Shown here in pieces: positions 31,743 through 41,856 of a stretch of 43,341 bases of DNA (the first letter of the stretch is position 1; every line of letters begins with the position of its first letter). The DNA is taken from contig NZ_JAAGMD010000234.1 of the NCBI RefSeq assembly GCF_010548465.1, positions 1 to 43,341 of the forward strand, in the 5' to 3' direction. The notes under the pieces are model-generated. The model was not told the DNA's origin. It was given only the letters and a program-made list of their open reading frames with translations, and searched no databases. The stretch comes from Streptomyces sp. SID14436. Its GTDB lineage: Bacteria > Actinomycetota > Actinomycetes > Streptomycetales > Streptomycetaceae. The translations under genes were made by a program, and so were the position numbers.

Positions 31743-32414
31743 ATGCGCGTCAACCGGATCCTGCTCTCCAGCGCACTGCTCGTCGTGGCCCTGGTGGTCC
31801 AGGTGAGCGTCCTCGCCCGCCTCCACCTGCCGGGCGCCGTCCCCGACCTGCTGCTGCTCACCGTCCTCGGCCTGGCCCTGGTCTACGGGCACGTCGGCGG
31901 CGCCCTCGTCGGCTTCGCGGCCGGACTCCTCGCCGACCTCGCGCCGCCCGCCGACCACGCCGCCGGCCGCTACGCCCTGGTGCTGTGCGTCATCGGCTAC
32001 CTGGCCGGACTGGTCAAACCCGAGACCGGCCAGGTCAAGTCGGCCACCGGCCCCATGGTCGTGGTCGTCGCCGCGGCCGTCGGCTCCACCCTGCTCTACG
32101 CCGGGGTCGGCGCCCTCGTCGGCGACACCGCCGCCCGCCATGTCGGCCTCGGCAGCCTGCTGTTCACCGCGGCCCTGTACGACCTGCTGCTCGCACCCTT
32201 CGTCGTCCCCGGGGTCATGGCACTCGCCAGACGCGCGGAGAACGACCCGCTCGCCGAGAACACCTCCACCAAGTCCGGCGGCGACATCGCCTCCGGCTGG
32301 CTCTCCGGCGGCACCGGCCTGCGCATCGGCGACCAGCGCGGCGGACTGCGCGTGAAGACCGCCCGGGCGCGCGTCGCCCGCGCCGGACGCATCAAGGGGG
32401 TCAAGCGCCTGTGA
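31743..32414 (+). CDS. mreD: MreD, elongasome membrane protein
   Basis: A 223-residue protein with about five transmembrane segments between residues 5 and 160. LPGAVPDLLLLTVLGLALVYG and the GLLADLAPPADHAAGRYALV motif are typical of MreD. The about 60-residue basic, Gly/Arg-rich cytoplasmic tail is longer than in Firmicutes. TAGGAG before the ATG includes the mreC stop, so translation is coupled. Confidence 0.92.
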   Translation: MRVNRILLSSALLVVALVVQVSVLARLHLPGAVPDLLLLTVLGLALVYGHVGGALVGFAAGLLADLAPPADHAAGRYALVLCVIGYLAGLVKPETGQVKSATGPMVVVVAAAVGSTLLYAGVGALVGDTAARHVGLGSLLFTAALYDLLLAPFVVPGVMALARRAENDPLAENTSTKSGGDIASGWLSGGTGLRIGDQRGGLRVKTARARVARAGRIKGVKRL

Positions 32415-32425
32415 ACCGGGCGAAG

Positions 32426-32443
32426 TTCACCCCGACGGGTGAA
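32426..32443 (+). terminator. Small perfect hairpin between mreD and mrdA
   Basis: TTCACCC (32426-32432) and GGGTGAA (32437-32443) close a 4-base loop in the 115-bp gap. It may mark a processing or partial termination point. Confidence 0.45.
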
Positions 32444-32529
32444 GGTCGACGGAACCGGGGGCCGGGTCCCCGCCGTTCCACACGCGTCACCGCACACACG
32501 TCCACGCAGCGAGAGGGGGAGAAGCGCGC

Positions 32530-34962
32530 GTGACCAACATCCCCGAGACCGGCCGCAGCTCACGGGTCCAGATCCGGCTCGTCGTCATCCAGGTACTCGT
32601 CCTCTCCCTCCTCGGCACGCTCGGCGGGCGCCTGTGGTACCTCCAGATCCGCGAGGGCGCCGAATACGCCAAGGAGGCGTCCGGCAACCACGTCCAGCAG
32701 GTCGTCCAGCCCGCCGTCCGCGGTTCCATCCTGGACGCCCGCGGCGTCGCCCTCGCCGACAACGAGACCCGGCTCGTCGTCTCCGCCTCCCGCACCGACC
32801 TGATGAAGATGCCGGACGACGGCAAGGCCGTCCTCACCAAGCTGGCCGGCGTCCTGGACATGGCCCCCAAGGAGGTCATGGAGAAGGTCCGGCTGTGCGA
32901 CGCCAAGACCCCCCAGCCCTGCTGGAACGGCTCGCCCTACCAGCCCATCCCCATCACCGACGAGGCCACCGCCAAGCAGGCCCTGCAGATCCGCGAGCGC
33001 GCCGAGGACTTCCCCGGCATCACCGCCGAACCCCAGGCCGTGCGGCGCTACGCCGGACCCGGCAAGTCCAACACCGCCCAGGTCCTCGGCTATCTCTCGC
33101 CCGTCACCGACGAGGAGATCACCAAGGCCCAGGACACCGAGTCGCCCTACCTGCGCTCCGACATGGTCGGCCGCTCCGGACTGGAACGGCAGTACGACAA
33201 GCAGCTGCGCGGCAAGGCCGGCGTCACCCGCTACGAGGTCGACAAGCTGGGCCGCGTCATCGGCCAGGCCGAGGCCGACCCGGCCCAGCCCGGCGCCAAC
33301 CTCGTCACCAGCATCGACGCCCGCGTCCAGCGCGTCGCCGAGTACGAGCTCAACGAGGCGATGAAGGCGGCCCGCAAGGAGCACGACCGCAACACCAACC
33401 GCAACTACGAGGCCGACTCCGGGGCCGTCGTCGTCATGGAGGCCAAGACCGGCCGCGTCGTCGCCATGGCCTCCAATCCCAGCTACGACCCCAACGCCTG
33501 GGTCGGCGGCATCTCCTCCAAGGACTACGCCCGCCTCACCGGCAAGAACAGCAACTACCCGCTGCTCAACCGCGCCATCCAGGGCCAGTCGGCCCCCGGC
33601 TCCATCTTCAAGGTCATCCCGACGGCCGCCGCGATCAACGCCGGGTACTCCTTCGACGGCCCCTACGAGTGCTCCAGCTCGTACTCCATCGGCGGCCAGG
33701 TCTTCAAGAACTTCGAGTCGCAGAGCTTCGGCGGGATCAGCCTCGGCCGGGCCCTGGAGGTCTCCTGCGACACCGTCTTCTACCGCCTCTCCCACGAGGA
33801 GTGGAAGCGCGACGGCGGCAACAAGCCCAAGAAGAACGCCAAGGACTGGTTCTACAAGACCGCCCACCAGTTCGGCCTCGGCCAGGAGACCGGCATCGAC
33901 CTGCCCAACGAGGTCACCGGCCGCGTCCCCGACCGCCAGTGGAAGGCCGACTACTGGAAGGCCAACAAGGACGCCTGGTGCAGGACCGGCAAGAAGGGCG
34001 GCAGCTACGCCGAGCAGATCGCCTACGAGAACTGCCTCGAAGGCAACCGCCTGCGCGCCGGTGACTCCGTCAACTACTCCATCGGCCAGGGCGACACCCT
34101 CGTCACCCCCATCCAGATGGCCTCCATCTACGCCGCCATCTCCAACGGCGGCACCATGCACAGCCCCACCGTCGGCAAGGCCGTCATCAGCCCCGACGGC
34201 CGGACCGTCACGGAGATCAAGCCCGAGGCGCAGGGCAAGCTGCCGATGACGAAGACGACCCTCAAGCGGATAGACGAAGCCCTCGAGGGAGTCGCCACCC
34301 GCGGCACGGCGGCCTGGCGCTTCGGCGGCTGGCCGCAGGACAAGATCCCCATGCACGCCAAGACCGGTACCGCGGAGGTCTACGGCAAGCAGACCACCTC
34401 CTGGTTCGCCACCTACACCAAGGACTACGCGATCGTCATGACGATCGCCCAGGGTGGTACGGGTTCCGGCGCCTCCGGCCCCGCCGTCCGCAACATCTAC
34501 AACGCGCTGTACGGCGTCTCCCCGGACGGCGAGATCGACGAGAAGAAGGCACTGCTGCCCACCCCGCAGAAGAAGCTGCCCGCCATCCGCACGGACGGCA
34601 CCATCGCCTCGCCGAAGATCGCCAAGGACCCGGTGAAGGAACTGCAGGCCGCCCAGGAGGCCGCCCAGGAGGGCGAGGGCACCCCGGACGGCGGACAGGC
34701 ACCCGACGACGGGCAGCAGGACGGCACCGTCAACACGCCTCCGCCCGCCAACCGCGACACCCGGCGCAGAAACGCCCGCCGCGGCCGCGGCCGCCAGACA
34801 GGCGGACCCGGGGAAGACGGACCCGGGGAAGACGGCTGCTCCCGCGCCGGCCGCCCCGCTGACGGGCGGTCACCCGCCGGGCCACCACACCGCGGAGCCC
34901 CGCCCCGGGCCACCGCACCACGACGGCCGCGCGGCCAGGCACAGCGGAGGTCCGCCCCATGA
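32530..34962 (+). CDS. mrdA: Penicillin-binding protein 2 (elongasome transpeptidase)
   Basis: An 810-residue class B PBP. Short cytoplasmic start, one transmembrane helix (about 15-35), pedestal domain, then transpeptidase with SIFK as the SxxK motif (SAPGSIFKVIP, about 357-360) and KTGTAEV as the KTG box (about 615). After about residue 690 comes a low-complexity Gln/Asp/Gly tail and then an Arg/Gly/Pro-rich stretch of about 70 residues that includes a 15-bp tandem duplication (PGEDG twice). The stop overlaps the rodA ATG (ATGA), so PBP2 and its glycosyltransferase partner RodA are translationally coupled. Confidence 0.93.
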   Translation: MTNIPETGRSSRVQIRLVVIQVLVLSLLGTLGGRLWYLQIREGAEYAKEASGNHVQQVVQPAVRGSILDARGVALADNETRLVVSASRTDLMKMPDDGKAVLTKLAGVLDMAPKEVMEKVRLCDAKTPQPCWNGSPYQPIPITDEATAKQALQIRERAEDFPGITAEPQAVRRYAGPGKSNTAQVLGYLSPVTDEEITKAQDTESPYLRSDMVGRSGLERQYDKQLRGKAGVTRYEVDKLGRVIGQAEADPAQPGANLVTSIDARVQRVAEYELNEAMKAARKEHDRNTNRNYEADSGAVVVMEAKTGRVVAMASNPSYDPNAWVGGISSKDYARLTGKNSNYPLLNRAIQGQSAPGSIFKVIPTAAAINAGYSFDGPYECSSSYSIGGQVFKNFESQSFGGISLGRALEVSCDTVFYRLSHEEWKRDGGNKPKKNAKDWFYKTAHQFGLGQETGIDLPNEVTGRVPDRQWKADYWKANKDAWCRTGKKGGSYAEQIAYENCLEGNRLRAGDSVNYSIGQGDTLVTPIQMASIYAAISNGGTMHSPTVGKAVISPDGRTVTEIKPEAQGKLPMTKTTLKRIDEALEGVATRGTAAWRFGGWPQDKIPMHAKTGTAEVYGKQTTSWFATYTKDYAIVMTIAQGGTGSGASGPAVRNIYNALYGVSPDGEIDEKKALLPTPQKKLPAIRTDGTIASPKIAKDPVKELQAAQEAAQEGEGTPDGGQAPDDGQQDGTVNTPPPANRDTRRRNARRGRGRQTGGPGEDGPGEDGCSRAGRPADGRSPAGPPHRGAPPRATAPRRPRGQAQRRSAP

Positions 34963-36161
34963 CCGGCGGCGTGAACAGCTTCCAGGTCTCCGGATACGGA
35001 CCCGAGCGGGGCGGATGGACCCGCGTCTTCGCCCGCGACTCCCTGGTCCGGCGCCTCGACTGGCCGATACTGCTGTCGGCGCTCGTCCTGTCGCTGCTCG
35101 GCTCCCTGCTGGTCTACTCGGCGACCCGCAACCGCACCGAACTCAACCAGGGCGACCCGTACTACTTCCTGGTCCGGCACTGGCTGAACACCGGCATCGG
35201 ACTCGCCCTGATGATCGGCGCCATCTGGCTCGGCCACCGCGCCCTGCGCACCGCCGTGCCCATCCTGTACGGCGCCTCGGTCTTCCTGATCCTGCTCGTG
35301 CTGACGCCGCTCGGCTCCACCATCAACGGCGCCCACTCCTGGATCAAACTGCCCGGCGGCTTCTCCCTGCAGCCCTCCGAGTTCGTCAAGCTCACGATCA
35401 TCCTCGGCATGGCCATGCTGCTGGCCGCCCGGGTCGACGCCGGGGACAAACCCCACCCCGACCACCGCACCGTCCTCCAGGCCCTCGGCCTCGCCGTCGT
35501 GCCCATGCTGATCGTGATGCTCATGCCCGACCTCGGGTCGGTCATGGTCATGGTCATCATCGTGCTCGGTGTGCTGCTCGCCTCCGGCGCCTCCAACCGC
35601 TGGGTCTTCGGCCTGCTCGGCGCCGGAGCCATCGGCGCCGTCACCGTCTGGCAGCTCGGCGTCCTGGACGACTACCAGATCAACCGTTTCGCCGCCTTCG
35701 CCAACCCCGAACTCGACCCCGCCGGCGTCGGCTACAACACCAACCAGGCCCGCATCGCCATCGGCTCCGGCGGACTCACCGGCTCCGGCCTCTTCAAGGG
35801 CTCCCAGACCACCGGCCAGTTCGTGCCCGAGCAGCAGACCGACTTCGTCTTCACCGTCGCCGGCGAGGAACTCGGCTTCGTCGGCGGCGCACTGATCATC
35901 GCCCTGCTCGGCATCATCCTCTGGCGCGCCTGCCGCATCGCCCGCGACACCACCGACCTGTACGGCACCATCGTCGCCGCCGGCATCGTCGCCTGGTTCG
36001 CCTTCCAGTCCTTCGAGAACATCGGCATGACCCTCGGCATCATGCCCGTCACCGGCCTCCCCCTGCCGTTCGTGTCCTACGGCGGCTCCTCCATGTTCGC
36101 CGTCTGGCTCGCCGTCGGACTGCTGCAGTCCCTCCGCATCCAGAGACCCATGTCGGCCTGA
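34959..36161 (+). CDS. rodA: RodA, SEDS-family peptidoglycan glycosyltransferase
   Basis: A 400-residue membrane protein with about ten transmembrane helices. SEDS signatures include GAHSWIKLPGGFSLQPSEFVKL (about 128-149) with the functional Trp/Lys region, the MPDLGS motif (about residue 189) with the catalytic Asp, and the end GLPLPFVSYGGSSM. It polymerises lipid II together with PBP2. The Streptomyces orthologue (Sfr) acts in spore-wall formation. It is the last gene of the mre operon. Confidence 0.95.
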   Translation: MTGGVNSFQVSGYGPERGGWTRVFARDSLVRRLDWPILLSALVLSLLGSLLVYSATRNRTELNQGDPYYFLVRHWLNTGIGLALMIGAIWLGHRALRTAVPILYGASVFLILLVLTPLGSTINGAHSWIKLPGGFSLQPSEFVKLTIILGMAMLLAARVDAGDKPHPDHRTVLQALGLAVVPMLIVMLMPDLGSVMVMVIIVLGVLLASGASNRWVFGLLGAGAIGAVTVWQLGVLDDYQINRFAAFANPELDPAGVGYNTNQARIAIGSGGLTGSGLFKGSQTTGQFVPEQQTDFVFTVAGEELGFVGGALIIALLGIILWRACRIARDTTDLYGTIVAAGIVAWFAFQSFENIGMTLGIMPVTGLPLPFVSYGGSSMFAVWLAVGLLQSLRIQRPMSA

Positions 36162-36228
36162 GCGAGGCCGTCACCCGGACAGCCGGGTGCGGCGCGGCCG
36201 TCCCCTGCCGCTCCGCACCCCCGGCGAC

Positions 36229-36240
36229 TACAGTCACGTC
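36229..36240 (+). promoter_or_regulatory. Leaderless-type -10 element of the CYTH-CHAD gene
   Basis: TACAGT (36229-36234) lies six bases before the ATG at 36241, with no Shine-Dalgarno sequence. Confidence 0.45.
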
Positions 36241-37812
36241 ATGGCGGACACCAAGCGTGAGATCGAGCGGAAGTACGAGTCCCGCGACGGCCGGCTGCCC
36301 GACCTGACCGGCGTCCCCGACGTCACGACCATCGCCGACCGGGGCGTCGCCCACCTCGACGCCACCTACTACGACACCGCCGACGAACGCCTCGCCGCGG
36401 CCTCCATCACCCTGCGCCGCCGCACCGGCGGCTCCGACGCCGGCTGGCACCTCAAGTTCCCCGTCTCCCCCGGAGCGCGGGACGAGATCCACGCCCCCCT
36501 CTCCGACGAACTCCCCGACGCCCTCGCCCGGCTCGTCCGCTCCCGGGTCCGCGACCGCGCCCTGACCCCCCTCGTCCGGCTCCGCTCCGACCGCGACGTC
36601 CGCCACCTCCTCGACCGCGACGGCCGGCTCCTCGCCGAGGTCAGCGTCGACACCGTCCACGCCGAACGCCTCACCGGCCACGGCGGCACCGCCCACTGGA
36701 CCGAGATCGAGGTCGAACTCGCCGACGACGGCGACCCCGCCTTCCTCGACCACGTCGACCGGCACCTGCGCGACGCGGGCCTGACCCCCTCCGCCTCCTC
36801 CTCCAAACTGGCCCGCGCCCTGACCACCACGGCACCCGCCGCCACCGCACCCCGCTCACCCGCCGCCGCGGCCCCCGCACCCGCCCCGTCCCCGGCCGCC
36901 GCCCCGAAGAAGAAACGCAGGACCCGGCCCGTCAGCGAGCCCGTCACCGCCGGCGACCACGTCCTCGCCTACGTCCGCGCCCAGCGCGACGCCCTCGTCG
37001 AACTCGACCCCGCCGTACGCCAGGACGTCCCCGACGCCGTGCACCGCATGCGCGTCGCCACCCGCCGCCTGCGCAGCACCTTCCGCAGCTTCCGCTCCGT
37101 CCTGCACCGCGACACCACCGACCCCATCGGCGCCGACCTCAAGTGGCTGGCCGGCGAACTCGGCCTCGAACGCGACCAGGAAGTCCTCGCCGAACGCCTC
37201 ACCACCGCCCTGGACCGGCTGCCCGACGACCTGGTCCGCGGTCCCGTCCGCGACCGCCTCGCCGCCTGGTCCGGCGCCCGCCGCAGCAGCGCCCACGGCC
37301 ATGTCACCGGCGTCCTCGACTCCGCCCGCCACCTCGCCCTCCTCGACACCCTCGACGCCCTGCTCGCCGACCCGCCCCTGCGGAAGAAGGCCCACGCCAA
37401 GCCCGCCAAGGTCCTCACCCGCGCCGTCCGCAAGGACCTCGACAAGCTCTCCGGCCTCGTCACCACCGCCCTGGAACTGCCGCCCGGCCACGACCGCGAC
37501 CTCGCCCTCCACGACGCCCGCAAGAAGACCAAACGCACCCGCTACGCCGCCGAGGCAGCCGTCCCCGCCCTCGGCGGCACCGCCAAGGACCTCGTCAAGG
37601 TCATGAAGTCCCTCCAGGAACTCCTCGGCGACCACCAGGACAGCGTCATGGCCCGCCAGACCCTGCGCGAACTCGCCGCCGTCGCCCACGCCGCCGGCGA
37701 GGACACCTTCACCTACGGCGTCCTCCACGCCCGCGAGGAACGCCGCGCCGAGCTGACCGAAGCGGCCCTGCCGGACACCTGGAGGTCGATCACCCGGGGC
37801 ATCGCGCTCTGA
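36241..37812 (+). CDS. CYTH-CHAD domain protein (triphosphate tunnel metalloenzyme)
   Basis: A 523-residue protein. The N-terminal CYTH domain (about 1-200) starts with the ExExK signature in REIERKYE. A Pro/Ala linker with a basic KKKRR patch (about 200-230) leads to a CHAD domain (about 235-515) with conserved histidines and basic residues (VHRMRVATRRLRSTFRSF, HDARKKTKRTRYAAEAA). CYTH enzymes hydrolyse tripolyphosphate or related triphosphates; CHAD helices bind polyphosphate. The fusion is common in actinobacteria, and its natural substrate here is probably inorganic tri- or polyphosphate. Confidence 0.92.
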   Translation: MADTKREIERKYESRDGRLPDLTGVPDVTTIADRGVAHLDATYYDTADERLAAASITLRRRTGGSDAGWHLKFPVSPGARDEIHAPLSDELPDALARLVRSRVRDRALTPLVRLRSDRDVRHLLDRDGRLLAEVSVDTVHAERLTGHGGTAHWTEIEVELADDGDPAFLDHVDRHLRDAGLTPSASSSKLARALTTTAPAATAPRSPAAAAPAPAPSPAAAPKKKRRTRPVSEPVTAGDHVLAYVRAQRDALVELDPAVRQDVPDAVHRMRVATRRLRSTFRSFRSVLHRDTTDPIGADLKWLAGELGLERDQEVLAERLTTALDRLPDDLVRGPVRDRLAAWSGARRSSAHGHVTGVLDSARHLALLDTLDALLADPPLRKKAHAKPAKVLTRAVRKDLDKLSGLVTTALELPPGHDRDLALHDARKKTKRTRYAAEAAVPALGGTAKDLVKVMKSLQELLGDHQDSVMARQTLRELAAVAHAAGEDTFTYGVLHAREERRAELTEAALPDTWRSITRGIAL

Positions 37813-37909
37813 GGGGCGTACGGGGGACCCGCCGGACCGGGTTAGGCTGGATGGTCACCCCTCCCGGCCGCGCCGGGAGATCCCCCGTCAGCACACGAAG
37901 GTTCGCGAG

Positions 37910-39859
<1,950 letters not shown>

Positions 39860-39904
39860 CCCGGGGGGAGCGCGGGCCGGCATCCGCGCGGGCGGAGGAG
39901 AGCC

Positions 39905-40507
39905 TCACCGCCCGCCGAGCCAGATGACGACCGACAGGTACAGGCTCATGCTCACCGTCACGCACAGGAACGCGACGACGGTGTGGACGACGAGTCCCCG
40001 CCCCGGGGCGAGACCGAGATGCGCCATGGCCGCACGGCTCACCCGGGGCCCGGGGGCCCCTCGTCCGGCGTTCCGCTCCGCGTTCTCGACGGCTCGCCGC
40101 AGATGCTCGTGGCTCCGCCCCGTCGTCAGCCCCAGCCGCACACCGTCGGCGTCCCGCACCACCACGGTGCGGTAGACGCCGGCCTGCGAGAACGTCGTCA
40201 CCAGCCGGACGGCGGCGATCCGGTCGAGGTCGACCGTGCGGTGGCCGGTCAGGGTGCGCGCCGTCAGACTCCGCCGCGCGTGCCGGTACGGGGACCGCTC
40301 CTCGCTCAGCGCGGGGAGGAGCACGTAGCCACCGATCATGGCCAGCACGCCGACGGGGATCGTCGTGGCTTCGGCGACCACCCCGGCCCGGGCCAGCGCC
40401 CAACTCCCGAAGGGCAGCAGCAGCACCGCCACCGCCAGCCCCGACCCCACACGCGCACGCAGCACACTGCGCGCCGCCGCGGTAGCTCCCACGCCCTCCC
40501 CTTCCAC
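39905..40507 (-). CDS. Membrane protein with PH-like domain
   Basis: A 200-residue protein with two hydrophobic segments near the N-terminus (about 22-39 and 48-66), a cytoplasmic middle region rich in beta strands (ARTLTGHRTVDLDRIAAVRLV, YRTVVVRDADGVRLGLTT) resembling a bacterial PH/DUF3093-like fold and a C-terminal helix (VVHTVVAFLCVTVSMSLYLSVVIWL). Function unknown. It is convergent with the radical-SAM gene and divergent from the repeat-built membrane protein gene. Confidence 0.65.
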   Translation of the reverse strand: MEGEGVGATAAARSVLRARVGSGLAVAVLLLPFGSWALARAGVVAEATTIPVGVLAMIGGYVLLPALSEERSPYRHARRSLTARTLTGHRTVDLDRIAAVRLVTTFSQAGVYRTVVVRDADGVRLGLTTGRSHEHLRRAVENAERNAGRGAPGPRVSRAAMAHLGLAPGRGLVVHTVVAFLCVTVSMSLYLSVVIWLGGR

Positions 40508-40629
40508 CAGCGCATCAGCCCGTGACCGGGCTCGACTCTACGCAGCGCGGCTCGCCGGCCACCTCCGGCACCGGGGCCGAGTGACGGACCTGCGCGTTGT
40601 GCATCCGGCCGGCCTCCCGGAGCGTCCTC

Positions 40630-41796
40630 ATGGATATGGATCTGGAGAAGCAGAGGGACGTCCGGGCGCCGGAGGGTGAGGGTTGTCTGGTCGCGGCGGT
40701 GCGTCTGCCGGTCCGGATCGTGGCGCTGGTGGTGGTGCTGCCGGTGCGCATGCTGTGGGACGCGCTGGTGGCCGCCGGGCGGGTGGTGAACGACACCGTG
40801 CTGCGTCCGGTGGGGCGGGCACTGCTGTGGCTGGGGCGGGCGGTGTTCGTGTGGCCGTTCGTGGCGTTGTGGCGGTATCTGCTGGTGCCGCTCGGCCGGG
40901 CGCTGGCGTGGCTGGTCAATGTGCTGGTCGTGGTGCCGTCGGTGTGGTTGTACCGGTATGTGCTGGCGCCGGTGGGGCGCGGTGTGGTGTGGGTGCTGCG
41001 GGCGGTGGGTGTCGTGGTGGCCGCGGTGGGGCTGGGGGTGTATCGGGGGCTGGCGTGGCTGGTCAATGTGCTGGTCGTGGTGCCGTCGGTGTGGCTGTAC
41101 CGGTATGTGCTTACGCCGGTGGGGCGCGGTGTGGTGTGGGTGCTGCGGGCGGTGGGTGCTGTGGTGGCCGCGGTGGGGCTGGGGGTGTATCGGGGGCTGG
41201 CGTGGCTGGTGAACGTGCTGGTCGTGGTGCCCTCGGTGTGGTTGTACACGTGGGTGCTCACCCCGGTCGGGCATGCCGTGCTGTGGTGCGGGCGGGGTGT
41301 CGCATGGGCGGTGGGGGTGCTCGTGGGCGGCGTCGGCACGGTGCTGTACTGGGTGGCCCGGGTGCTTCTCGTGCTGCCCGCGCTGGCCGTGTGGCGGTGG
41401 GTGCTGGTGCCGGTGGGGCGGGTCTGTGCCGTCGTCGGACGTGAGGTGTGGGACGCGCTCGGGCACGCCTGGCGGGTCGCCGGGCACGTCTCGCGCGCGG
41501 TCGGGCGCTTCCTCGTGTCCCTCCTGCGGTGGACGTTCGTGGAGCCCGCGCGGTGGGTCTACCGGAGCGTTCTGACGCCGGTCGGACATCTCCTCCGGGA
41601 CGCCGTGCTGCGTCCCGTCGCCGAGGCGGCGCGGAGCGCGGGGCGGGCCGTGCGGCAGGTCCTCGCCTCGGCCCGGGCGTCCGTGCGCCAGGCCCGTGCC
41701 GACGTGCGCCGGGCGCTGCTGGGCGCGCCGGAGGAAAACCGGTCGGCGCCGCCCGTCCCCGTCCGGGTCCCCGGGACGCAGGGCATGCGGAAGTGA
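40630..41796 (+). CDS. Repeat-built, Trp/Val-rich membrane protein of unknown function
   Basis: A 388-residue protein made largely of hydrophobic repeats of about 49 residues. Each repeat contains AWLVNVLVVVPSVWLY, then RYVLTPVGRGVVWVLRAVG, then AAVGLGVYRGL. The 147-bp units at 40906-41052 and 41053-41199 are nearly identical in DNA, and a third partial unit begins at 41200. More diverged versions (PVGRALLWLGRAVFVWPFVALWRYLL, SVLTPVGHLLRDAVLRPVAEAARS) flank them, so the whole chain seems to have grown by duplication. The last about 80 residues are soluble and basic. Codons use G at the third position more than neighbours (GTG, CTG, CGG). ATG 40630 is chosen; 40636 is possible. Confidence 0.7.
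   Translation: MDMDLEKQRDVRAPEGEGCLVAAVRLPVRIVALVVVLPVRMLWDALVAAGRVVNDTVLRPVGRALLWLGRAVFVWPFVALWRYLLVPLGRALAWLVNVLVVVPSVWLYRYVLAPVGRGVVWVLRAVGVVVAAVGLGVYRGLAWLVNVLVVVPSVWLYRYVLTPVGRGVVWVLRAVGAVVAAVGLGVYRGLAWLVNVLVVVPSVWLYTWVLTPVGHAVLWCGRGVAWAVGVLVGGVGTVLYWVARVLLVLPALAVWRWVLVPVGRVCAVVGREVWDALGHAWRVAGHVSRAVGRFLVSLLRWTFVEPARWVYRSVLTPVGHLLRDAVLRPVAEAARSAGRAVRQVLASARASVRQARADVRRALLGAPEENRSAPPVPVRVPGTQGMRK
40906..41246 (+). repeat. 147-bp tandem duplication inside the membrane-protein gene
   Basis: Unit 1 is 40906-41052, unit 2 is 41053-41199, and a third, truncated unit runs from 41200 to about 41246. By eye units 1 and 2 differ at about 5 of 147 positions. The unit is a whole number of codons (49). 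Confidence 0.93.
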
Positions 41797-41836
41797 TTCC
41801 GGCCGGTGACGGGGAACCCGGGGGACGGCTTGGACG

Positions 41837-41842
41837 TACTCT
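41837..41842 (+). promoter_or_regulatory. Possible -10 element of the DUF2344 gene
   Basis: TACTCT fits the vegetative -10 pattern. A transcript start around 41849 would exclude the in-frame GTG at 41806 and leave ATG 41857 or CTG 41911 as starts. Confidence 0.4.
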
Positions 41843-41856
41843 GGACAGGACAACGA

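Noticed and set aside
40515-41339. Minus-strand frame of 274 codons with Thr/Ser/His-rich repeats opposite the repeat-built membrane protein gene
   Set aside because: Its repeats are only the reverse-strand image of the 147-bp duplication. The + strand frame has the usual third-position GC, and the minus frame would run across the adjacent intergenic gap.
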